This document shows positions 55,452 through 64,000 of a DNA stretch of 64,000 nucleotides, piece after piece. Numbering within the stretch: position 1 is the stretch's first letter; every line of letters starts with the position of its first letter. Made by a program: the position numbers and the translations under genes. Source of the DNA: Adiantum capillus-veneris (Eukaryota > Streptophyta > Polypodiopsida > Polypodiales > Pteridaceae); contig CM043954.1 of NCBI GenBank assembly GCA_014529385.2, positions 4,277,306-4,341,305 on the forward strand, given 5' to 3'. Under the pieces are notes generated by a model, which was not told where the DNA came from, searched no databases, and saw nothing but the letters and a program-made list of their open reading frames with translations.

Positions 55452-57320
55452 TGGAGCTATCACTACACTTCCATGACTTACAGACACAAGCTTTTAAATA
55501 AGCCTCTAAATACAATGGCGTTCTTAAGGCTTCAATTTGAAGGAAAAGCTTATCACAAACTACCCATGGAGTCATCAAATGATAACGTATTCACTTTGAC
55601 AACCCGGGCACGAACAAAGAGAGTGTACTATCATCGACATGATGCAAAGCAGCTCAAGTCCTGACGCAAATCAAAACCACTCAAGGTACTTTTATGGAAA
55701 AGAGAGGGAAAAAAGGCAATGTAGATTCCATATCTTGGTACTTGCAACCTTGAAATTGCTATTTCATATTGCATATCCCTTGTGCTAAGTGGCAATGGCC
55801 ATGTCATTCTATAATCTCTATTTGAAGATACAAGTCATTATGGCGTAGGGAAAGGATAAAGTGGTGGAGGTCAAGAGCACACATTACAGGAAATGACAAT
55901 AAGGGTCCTTTCTCAGCCATCAAGGGTCGAGGGCTAGCACAATGCTCCAAGACTCGACACACCAAGTCGATCAAGCTGGTCTTAGTGTAGTAGATGTATT
56001 TGAATTCCTTCTGATCGGCCAGTATGGTTGTTTGTAATCCAATGCTCGCTCCCTAAGCAAACAGATGTAACCTTTTTGTTTCTCTTCTAATTTATTCACG
56101 CCCTACATAGACTCGACACGCCAATTCCCAAATAACAAGGATATTGCAAGATTTGACACTGGGGTGGCTCCACTAATTTTGGAGCCAATGATTGGTCGGA
56201 GGTTTCTATATTTTTCTTATTTGTCAAACATCTAATGATGCAGCTGTGGATTTTGGCAGGATTGAACAGCTTGGCAGCTGGCTGGGAGGGGCTACCCCGA
56301 ACTCCTGACCTTGATGGTTTATAGTGGTCAGCCGAATGCTTTCCAAGGTAAGGCAAAATCCTTGGAGCTTGGTGTGGATATATGTGGCCTTTTCGACATA
56401 GATGACTTGAGGAGTTACAGAGACACGTATGATAGATACCACCAATCAACAAGTGAGGAGACTTGGTTCCTATAATTTAACATGGCCCTATTGTTGCTGT
56501 CTTTGGTTATGGTTTACTTTTCAATGAAAGTGTTTCCAGTTATCTCTGAAAGTGAATACTCAATAGGTCTTAACTCACCTATACAATTCCCTCGAAAGCA
56601 CCAAGGCTAGCACAACAAAACAACAATAAGACCTCTCCCATTGCTCAATGCATGTCACGTTTTCCTAATTTCCATGCCTCTAGCTCGTCTTCTTTGATTC
56701 GCTTCGGTCCTTATCTTGTAATTCAAACATTGTTGCTTCAAACGGCTTTAGATTAAAAAAATTAAAAAATAAAGTCGATTTAGAGGACCAATACGCTTAT
56801 ATAAGGCTTAGCATTTCTTTTGCACCTAACGAACCCCCCTTCATGACATTAATGTAACAAAATCTATGAGATAATCGTTGGGATAATGGATAAGAGTGCT
56901 CAAAAAAGAGGTTTGACATGTTCATAAATGGCTCATCATGGCTTAGAATAGACCATCATGCACAATAATGGCAATGTGACTCGGAGGCATGGCTCAGAGG
57001 ATGAGAAAGCACATAACCTTCAACCTCAAAAGGATCCCAATCCAACTTTTCACATTCTTGTCTCATGTTAGGCTTGTCCTTCTCAATCTCTTGTTCAGGC
57101 TGGAAGACCTTGTATCTTGGCTAGATGTAGGCGTGTTGTAAACACTTGGGAGTGTATAGTTCTATGTGAGGATAAGAGTGGCCTAATTTGGCCGCAATCG
57201 CAGAATCATAGAACCACCTGTGTTCAAGTTTGTGTCTTTGATGTACTTGATCATGTACATATGATACTTATGCTGACCTGCTTCCATCCACAGTTCCTAA
57301 TTTGTGCACTATTGATCATA
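55452..57320. other. No supported gene
   Basis: Mixed-composition spacer. Small frames occur on both strands (for example 56096-56452 minus and 57117-57344 plus), but none shows a recognisable motif or a consistent exon chain. Some text near 56265-56300 (a GRIEQLGSWLGGATP frame on the plus strand) could be a fragment of something coding. Confidence 0.35.
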
Positions 57321-57540
57321 GCAATCAGTTATAATACCAGGTAAGGAATATTTATTCAAGTATGCAAAGCTGTATTAATGGCTACAAATATGGGTGGTGA
57401 TGGCTTCAACTGCCTCATTCCTTACCTGGTATTATAACTGATTGCTCGGTGATGGCTTCAACTGCCTCATTCCTTACCTGGTATTATAACTGATTGCTCA
57501 TATTTGTAGCCATTAATACAGCTTTGCATACTTGAATAAA
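57321..57540. repeat. Scrambled inverted/direct repeat
   Basis: Segment a (57321-57347) is the reverse complement of 57419-57445 and of 57471-57497. Segment b (57351-57392, 42 bp) is the exact reverse complement of 57499-57540. A 52-bp unit starting GGTGATGGCTTCAACTGCC is tandemly duplicated (57396-57447, 57448-57499). The order is a, b, c, a', c, a', b', which is not a simple hairpin. Confidence 0.92.
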
Positions 57541-57725
57541 GGCAAGGTAGGGCTACAGGCAAACAAATTCTCAACGACTTGTCATCACTTGGTTAAAATG
57601 AGCTCCATTCGTTTCAAATACGAGAACAGAGTTCCTGAATGCATCCATACAAGTTCCCCGAGACCAAAGAAAAACTCTGCACATTATTGTTATTGTGAAG
57701 GCCCAAGACAAACATCCCCGCCCTT

Positions 57726-57980
57726 TTAGAACTTGAAACCATCAAACAATAAACTGAAGGGTTCTTTTTTTTGGGGTTTCATCAATTCTTTGAGCTGATA
57801 CAGTTGGTCGAACTCTTTATCCACTTGAATAGTCCCTCCCTGGTTGTCCTCGCACATTTGAGAGGCTTGAAAGAAAAAGAAGTCGTCTTCATTATCAAAC
57901 ATACCTAAGCAAAGAATATCCCGTCTTATCGAACATCCCCCGTCTACGAGGGAAAGAAGAAACTTTAGGTCCCAAAGCAC
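57726..57980 (-). other. Unrecognised minus-strand frame, 84 aa
   Basis: The frame ends FSLLFDGFKF and includes an acidic, aromatic-rich stretch (MFDNEDDFFFFQASQMCED). It lies about 230 bp downstream of the remorin stop on the same strand, so it may be 3' UTR or a separate small gene. No family is recognised. Confidence 0.25.
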
Positions 57981-58212
57981 CTAACGGGTTTCACTCTTCA
58001 AGTTGAACCCTAGTACAGCTCTTCTCTCAAATGGCCTAAATATAACCCGTTGACCAGCTTATATATCACTAGCACCCCCATACAACCCATTTTTTGGGCA
58101 TATCAACACCCTGTACAGTATATCCCTTCGACATTGGGGGATTCTCAAGCATGAGCTTAAGGAATGGTTGTTTATTGTATAAAAGATTGTGAAGAAGCCC
58201 CACCATTTCATA

Positions 58213-60174
58213 TCAGAATGTACAACAAAAAGGATATCGCTTAGGAAGGCTCCCCGAGGCCCTGTACTTGGCAGCCTGTTCTTCTGCCTTCAACAGCTCC
58301 TCTCCATGATGCGCATCTGCAAGGGCTCTTGCTTCTTCCGCTCTCATATGGACTGCTGCTATCTCATTTTTCATCCTCTCAACACATTCTGCCTTCTTCC
58401 TCTCTAACCTTTCCTGTAAAAAGAATCACCCACCTCACGTTTTGGAGTGAAACACCCGCCTTTGCGATTGAAGTTTCCTCTCTTTGGAATCTTGACATAT
58501 ACTAAGCAAAATCTAGCACCATATACCTACTAAGCCTAATGATTTTTAGTTCTATCTGAAAATGTCCAAATTTTTTTCCTTATATTTAGATTTAAATGTG
58601 TGGATGCATGCATGGGAAATCAACTTGTACCACTACCAAACTTTACGAGGACTACTTGCCTCCAATGCCTTTAAATCTGCTTCAGCTTTCGCTTTCTTTG
58701 CATTTTCCCATGCTGCAATCTTTGAAACCTTCTTGTTGTATCTGTCAAATCCAAATGGGATGAGATGAGATGCATACTCCCCCCCAAAAAGCCCAAAAAG
58801 GTAAACAAAAACGTTGGCATCATGAACATCATGCAAATACATTCATATGCAAAAAGGATGTGCCAAGAAAAATGAGCTCATTTTGCAGCGAAAAGAAAAA
58901 GCCAACCACTCAAAAGCCTTGGAGCTATCTTTTTCCTGGGGAATCCCAGCACACCCTTTATGAACTCATATGCATAAACAATGTGCCAAGAAAAATGGAC
59001 TCATTTTGAAAGAAAAGAAAAAAACAACAACTAGAAAGTCTTAGACCATTTTCTTGGAAATTCTATACAATCTCAAAGTTCGCAGTCAATTCAATAAGCC
59101 TCTACAGGATTGCATTCAAGTACAAAAACACAATGTGATTGATAAGTCGCACAACACATTATAGATGTCCAGGTGCCACCCGGGGATGCTGGCATTCTTT
59201 CATTTACTGTTCGGATTGACATGTGTTGTCTCTTTAGTAAAGAGAGACTGCTGCCATGTGAAATCTCATGGCAAGGCCAACCGAGCAGATGCCCCTTCTA
59301 TACCATGCACTAGAGATTCCGGCTTAATTGCCTAGATACGACTGAAAAAACTCTTCTAGGGAGAGAAGAGTAAAGTATACCTGTGGAAAGACTTTGCTCT
59401 CATGTTCTCTTCCCATGCCTTGATCAAGGATACAGACCTTTCCTGGTTCAATTTCGCCAACACCAAGTCTGCCATTTGAACCAATCAAACCAAACAAGTT
59501 CACTTGTTTAAGACTCCAAACAAAATTTGAATTCCCTTCCTTAACCTCAGAACATATATAACCCTACGAAAATACCAACTACGATGCCAAACCAGAGGCT
59601 TAATCAAACAGAAAAACACATTCTATCCCAACCTCGGTTAAGTGAGCCCCTTCCCATTGATGCAAAGCTTCGGGGAGATCCCTCATTATCACCATCACCA
59701 TCCTCTGCAAACAGAAAATCCGAGCAATTTTCTGACTCAAAGCCCCATTTGAATGAATTTGCGAGATTGGAAGCCATCATTTTCTGATGAAAATGTCTTT
59801 TCTTGAAAAAAAAACAGCTCGGCCTTTAAGTGAAAACGATGCCTACTCAAGCATCTCAGAAATTCCCTAAAATAGTCTCAATATCAGTCAGATTACAAAG
59901 TCAGTCAGATTTTTAAAAAAATCTGCATCTGTTCCCAAGACTCTGGTTTTCCATGTCCCTGATACTTACTTAGAAGTGTCATCAAGGCCTTCGAAGGTGT
60001 CGGCGGCCCAGCCTCATTTGGTGGCGTATGTTGGGCAGTCTGTGGGGAGTTTTCTTTAGAGTTGGAGAGCTGCTCTGAGCTTGGGGGCCTCTCCTCATTT
60101 GACTTGACCGACTCCACCAGTTTGCTTTCACCACTGCCACCTCCATATTCCACGGTCTGCTGCTCTTCAGCCAT
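58213..60174 (-). CDS. Remorin family protein (5 exons)
   Basis: Plant membrane-raft protein of the inner plasma-membrane face, involved in signalling and cell-to-cell contacts (family knowledge). Exon 1 starts MAEEQQTVEYGGGSG at 60174 and runs to about 59969. Exon 2 covers about 59788-59633 (NLANSFKWGFESEN). Exon 3 is 59468-59381 (LVLAKLNQERSVSLIKAWEE). Exon 4 is 58741-58660 (YNKKVSKIAAWENAKKAKAE). Exon 5 is 58413-58213 (ERLERKKAECVERMKNEIAA ... GEELLKAEEQAAKYRASG) with TGA. Exons 2-5 join in perfect phase and give the full remorin C-terminal domain with its LIKAWEE and AAWEN hallmarks and a Cys-containing tail (PFCCTF) that could be acylated. The intron between exons 4 and 5 has a GC donor. 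The exon 1-2 junction is not resolved; ATG ATG within exon 2 could be an alternative start. Confidence 0.88.
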
Positions 60175-60860
60175 TGAAGGGCTTTTACAGAAGCCCCTTT
60201 ACAGTTTGACTTCTCTTTCAAGGCGAACGCCCTTTCAAATTACACATAGCTTCTTCCCCCTGTTTGCAAAGCACCTCGCTTCCCTTACACGATTCTTGAT
60301 TGCATGCTTACACAGAAGAAGATCATCACCCGAGCCAAAGATCGTGGGGAGCAAGTACTACCTGCTGATGCTCGGTCAAGCAAGCTTCTTTTACATTAAA
60401 AAAGCAAACTTGGGAAGAAATGCCATGAACGTGAATATTTAACAGGAGATCAAAACATGCTTCACTAGACAGAAAGAATCTTGAGCCGATTTCTGCTAAA
60501 ATGGAAGTTGCACTGTTGCATGTAAGTTACTTGCCGTGCCATAGCCAAAACTGGAAGCCCTACAATCGCCCAAAAATTTTGGCGCCCGGGCCTTATGAAT
60601 CAGAAAACTAAGCAGGTCGAGCAAAGTGCAGAAGAGAGAGAGAGGGGAAAAAAAGAGGGAGAGGGGGGGGGGGGGGGGGGGGGGACTCGGATACGTTGCA
60701 TGCAAGAATGCAGAGATGAATGAGCGAGGAAGAGAGAAGAAGCCCAGGAAGCGTACCTCGCGAGAGGAAGGTTGGCTATGGTGACGAAAGAGAGGACGTG
60801 ATGGTCGAAAGCTTTTAAATTTCCTACTAATTTGAGGTCCTTTGGTGTGAAGTGTCTTTG
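60175..60860. other. Probable remorin promoter/5' region, with G22 run
   Basis: The region upstream of the remorin start on the minus strand. It has no coding motif. It holds GA-rich text (60630-60662) followed by 22 consecutive G residues (60663-60684) and CGAGGAAGAGAGAAG. These purine tracts read as CT/C-rich leader sequence on the gene's strand. Confidence 0.45.
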
Positions 60861-60954
60861 GACTCCAAAAGAACTAGTCTCACTGCCCTAAAATTGATGC
60901 AGATAGTGACGACTCAATGCTTGTTATAAAAGCAAAATGCATTAGAATAAGTGT

Positions 60955-61080
60955 CGGAATAACCATTGACATCGTATCATCGATATAAGCACCGGTCGGA
61001 ATAACCATTGACATCGTATCATCGATATAAGCACCGGTCGGAATAACCATTGACATCGTATCATCGATATAAGCACCGGT
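60955..61080. repeat. 42-bp unit, three perfect copies
   Basis: Copies at 60955-60996, 60997-61038 and 61039-61080 begin CGGAATAACCATTGACATCG and end ATAAGCACCGGT, with no differences seen. The 14-residue frame on the minus strand simply follows from the unit length being a multiple of three. Confidence 0.95.
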
Positions 61081-61424
61081 ATGATCACTATCGAAAGACG
61101 CAATGAAACACACGACGACACCTGTACTCAAATAGACATCGAAAATTAACTTTTTTATACCGACGTCTATTCGAGGTGTATTATAGCGCGTATACCGATA
61201 CATGTACTGGCGAAAAAACCTGCAAAAAAAAAAATACAGAGAGAGCTGGGAACTAATGTTGCATGTACTGCAGCACCAGGAAACATCTCTCTCTGCCCAA
61301 AAGAAGAGTGCACAAGCAACCGCACTCAACCTACAGTTTGACACTGACGAGCGAGTGAGTACAGATTAGCAAAATTGTAAGCATAAAAAACCACAAAATC
61401 AAAAGCTTAAACATGACAAGTTTT

Positions 61425-62060
61425 CAAAAGCATAACCATAATGTCGACTCCCAAACTATAGGCACAACGGCATGAAGATTTTCTAGCCATAATAAACACA
61501 TGGCTTGAAAATTGCAATTATAACTATAATGTGATTGTCAAACCATATTTGCAAAACCATAAACATAACCCACTTGCCATACCATAACCATAACCATAAC
61601 CTGCTTGTCATACCATACCCATAATAGCCATCCATCATTACAAAACCATAACCATAACTTGATTGTCAAACCATAACCATAACATGATTGCCAAACAGTA
61701 TTTGAAAAATCCTAAACATAATCTGCTTGCCATACCATAACCATAACCATAACCTGTTTGTCATACCATAACCATAACAATCATACCATCATTGCAAAAC
61801 CATAACCATAACTTGATTGCCAAACCATAACCATAACATGATTGCCGTACCATCATTGCAAAACCATAACCATAACATGATTACCATACCATCATTGCAA
61901 AACCATAACCATAACTTGATTGCCAAACCATAACCATAACCTATGTGCCATACCATAACCATACTATGATTGCAAAACCATAACCATAACCTGATTGTCA
62001 TACCATAATCATAATCGTAAATGTAATGCAAAACCATAAGCATAAGCGTGAAACTATACA
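61425..62060. repeat. CCATAA-type tandem array with higher-order structure
   Basis: About 600 bp of ACCATAACCATAAC blocks separated by spacers such as TTGATTGCCAAA, CTGCTTGTCATA and CATCATTGCAAA, giving a ~28-35 bp secondary period. The hexamer differs from the plant telomere unit CCCTAAA, so it is telomere-like only in composition. The long minus-strand frame rich in Trp, Leu and Tyr is a repeat artefact. Confidence 0.85.
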
Positions 62061-62249
62061 TGTATACAATGAATGAGCATAACTGTATCAAGAAGACCAC
62101 ATATACAAAAAAAAAACATATATGGAGGATGTCACCCTCATGGTAATGCCTCCCAGTCGCAACGGCCTCTCCCTCCTCCTGCAGCTAGGTCAAAAGGGCT
62201 ACAAGTCCATGCTACTTCTCCTCTCGGCGTGTCGGAAGGCGCTTCACAA

Positions 62250-63215
62250 CAACTTCCTACAAAATTAACAATTAATCATAAGATAAATCTTCAATTAACA
62301 TATACATTTTTAACAATTTAAAGCATACGTATAATACTTACAAACTGATACCGAAGTGTGTCATAGCCTCCACTCCCAAGTTGTGATGCTCCAACAGACT
62401 CCAAATGTGCTCCGGTTGCATCTCTCTACTGCTGAAATCTCTGAGGATTGTCTTGTGCCTCTAATGCAATCCCTGCCCACTCCTCTATGTCCAACCATGC
62501 CGGCTTTGGACTGTCGTCCATGTACCTGTCTCTCGCCTTTGACAGACGGTGTAGCATTGTGGCAATCGCCACGCTCAAAATCCAATCATTCGAGACTGGA
62601 TCATACCCCTCTATTGGCATGTACTCTTTGTGAATGGCCTCAACGATGTAATTCTTTCTTTCATCATCTTGATTGTCTCAAATCTCCATCACGGAGTGGC
62701 TAAACTGAATTGTACAAAGCTACCAAATCCTCTGTCGAACGGCCTTTCTAACCCTATCCACCACAACAGCCCCATCCCTGCTCTTGTACACCTTGTTAGG
62801 ATCATGCTCGTGTGATCCTTAAGGTGTACGTGGTGTGCCAATCGGTGAACTATGCACTAAAGAGAGTGGTGGACGCTCTCTCGGTGGTGTGGACGCATTG
62901 GTAGAACCGCTACCACAACAACCACTGCCTCCAAAACGATTCCTACCTCGTCTCGAAGATGAACCAGTCATCAGTGCAGAGGGCACACTCGATTGAGGTG
63001 TAGGGCCGATCGGTGTAGGGGACACACTAGTCCTAGGCGTAGAGGCGACCGTAGTAGGTCTAGAGTAACCAGCTACCCAAAGGTTATGTGCATATGTAAC
63101 CTTCTCTGGTGTGAACTATGACAAAAAGGAGCCCATCTGCTCGGGTGACATGCTGGTCGGAGTGATAGGAAAACTAAAACTAGGAGAGTTTGTATCATCG
63201 TCATCAGCCATGGCT
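62250..63215 (-). pseudogene. CACTA second-gene-like protein (Transposase_24-like), decayed
   Basis: On the minus strand the frame starts MADDDDTNSPSFSFPITP near 63210. It continues after a stop with a Pro/Ser-rich part (MSPTPIGPTPQSSVP, 63025), then KVYKSRDGAVVVDRVRKAV. The core reads EYMPIEGYDPVSNDWIL and ends PAWLDIEEWAGIAL (62640-62470), followed by QLGSGGYDTLRYQF. The layout (basic W-containing core, then Gly-Ser near H/Q-rich text) resembles the Transposase_24 proteins of plant CACTA elements. It lies downstream of the CACTA transposase end on the same strand. Confidence 0.4.
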
Positions 63216-63361
63216 ACAGATACACAAATAACACACATACAATACGTTAGTTTACAAAAGAAAAGCTTAAGCAATACATATGACAAAAAAACGAAGCTGC
63301 AACACAACTCATTAAATCTATCTAGTATTGTAGACTAATTAAAAGAGTTCCTAGCAAAAAT

Positions 63362-64000
63362 CAATAGTCAATCTCTCATCTTCTATGAGAGTTGATGCAC
63401 CAAAGACGTCTATCTCAATCTATACTTCTGCATCTTCGTCATCAAACTCCACTTCTTTGTCGCTCTCCGCATCAACTTCAGTATTTGAAAGCTCATTTCT
63501 AGGTTCAAGCATCTGCTCACCACTGACCTCCAGCTCAAAATCCAAACTTACATCATCTGTCGATCATGCACTTTGTTCATGAAGCTCTTTGGCCTCAACT
63601 TCCAATCCTTCACACACTTGCTTGCTCCGTGGAGCAACTTGAACAACATAGAGCCAGCGCGGTTTAGACAATTCTTTTTTATCATTTTCTCTCTATAGTG
63701 GATCTATTATGAACACAACTTGTTCGCAATGCTGCGATAGTACGAACGTATCCCGTGCATCTATCCACACTCGCCTAGAGTTCACTTGAATCAATCCACT
63801 CTTATCTTTGTGCACAGTTGCATTAGAGCCGCTGGTAATAACTTTAAACCACTTGACATCAAAGATTAAACTATCAAACTTCCTAAAGCTAATCTTCAAG
63901 ATGTCTTGGATGTAGCCAAACTATTCAAGCTGGCTAGTCTTTGTGTTCTCATCCCTGGTACTACTCCTACTTTCTTGGACGAAGTTTGCCCTAACGCCAT
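63362..64000 (-). pseudogene. CACTA transposase C-terminal part (DUF4216-like)
   Basis: The minus-strand text enters from beyond the window edge: NFVQESRSSTRDENTKTSQL, then FGYIQDILKISFRKFDSLIF, DVKWFKVITSG, DARDTFVLSQHCEQVVFIID and PRWLYVVQVAPRSK. This is the DUF4216 pattern near the C-terminus of CACTA TNPD/Tnp2 proteins. Stops at about 63933, 63706 and 63565 interrupt it, and an acidic tail (DKEVEFDDEDAEV) ends near 63396. The main transposase body should lie just outside the window. Confidence 0.65.

Noticed and set aside
60880-61344. 154-codon minus-strand frame containing a 14-residue repeat
   Set aside because: The repeat arises from the 42-bp unit. Upstream and downstream parts show no motif, and the region is noncoding repeat DNA.
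61425-62060. Interstitial telomere
   Set aside because: The unit is CCATAA with spacers, not the plant CCCTAAA unit.
61789-62100. Trp/Leu/Tyr-rich minus-strand frame resembling a membrane protein
   Set aside because: It is a translation of the CCATAA array.
1-64000. rRNA and tRNA genes
   Set aside because: No rRNA-like stretch or convincing tRNA cloverleaf with A and B box spacing was seen by eye. A tRNAscan run would settle it.

Overview
The window is plant nuclear DNA. It holds plant-type LTR retrotransposons with dual RNase H domains, CACTA/Tnp2-type transposases, a plant L1-like LINE, and a remorin gene (a land-plant-specific family) with short introns. Long GA and GT microsatellites and heavily nested, decayed transposons suggest a large, repeat-rich genome. 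A fern or other non-seed plant is possible, but the sequence alone does not prove it. No rRNA, tRNA, CRISPR or prokaryotic feature was seen. Almost everything is mobile DNA; the remorin gene (58.2-60.2 kb, minus strand) is the only convincing host gene.

Layout. 0-1.08 kb: a coherent exon-like frame, then a TATA promoter and leader, joined to a 5'-truncated Ty3/gypsy copy whose integrase reads open (1.08-3.50 kb). 3.5-4.65 kb: a CACTA transposase fragment. 5.75-8.3 kb: two diverged copies of a GA-rich, LTR-like repeat. 9.3-32.1 kb: a Tnp2-like DNA-transposon gene whose 3' end, together with a complete downstream eight-exon accessory gene and noncoding tail, is tandemly triplicated in units of about 4 kb. 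Unit A is split by a full-length 8.66-kb Tat-type gypsy element (13994-22652) that landed 4 nt inside an accessory-gene exon. Unit C is internally deleted and carries a 1.34-kb TIR transposon.

32.1-38.3 kb: a very decayed second gypsy element that lacks its reverse transcriptase, with a 230-bp-arm foldback near its 3' end. 38.7-39.9 kb: a degenerate ~285-bp tandem repeat with a palindromic core. 40.3-45.9 kb: an A-rich decayed retroelement of unclear type with protease-like segments and an LTR-like promoter at its end. 47-48.9 kb: GT-rich repeats. 48.95-53.9 kb: an L1-type LINE with both ORFs broken. 54.1-55.45 kb: copia pieces in both orientations. 57.3-57.5 kb: a scrambled inverted repeat. 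58.2-60.2 kb: remorin. 60.95-62.05 kb: a 42-bp triplet repeat and a CCATAA-type array. 62.2-64 kb: the end of another CACTA element on the minus strand.

The most interesting item is the Tnp2-like element. It pairs a transposase that ends in a possible BAH-like module with a small accessory protein of about 363 aa. That protein is encoded by eight exons separated only by phase-0 introns, and I do not recognise its family. The paralogous tandem units give natural empty sites that date and define the gypsy and TIR-element insertions.
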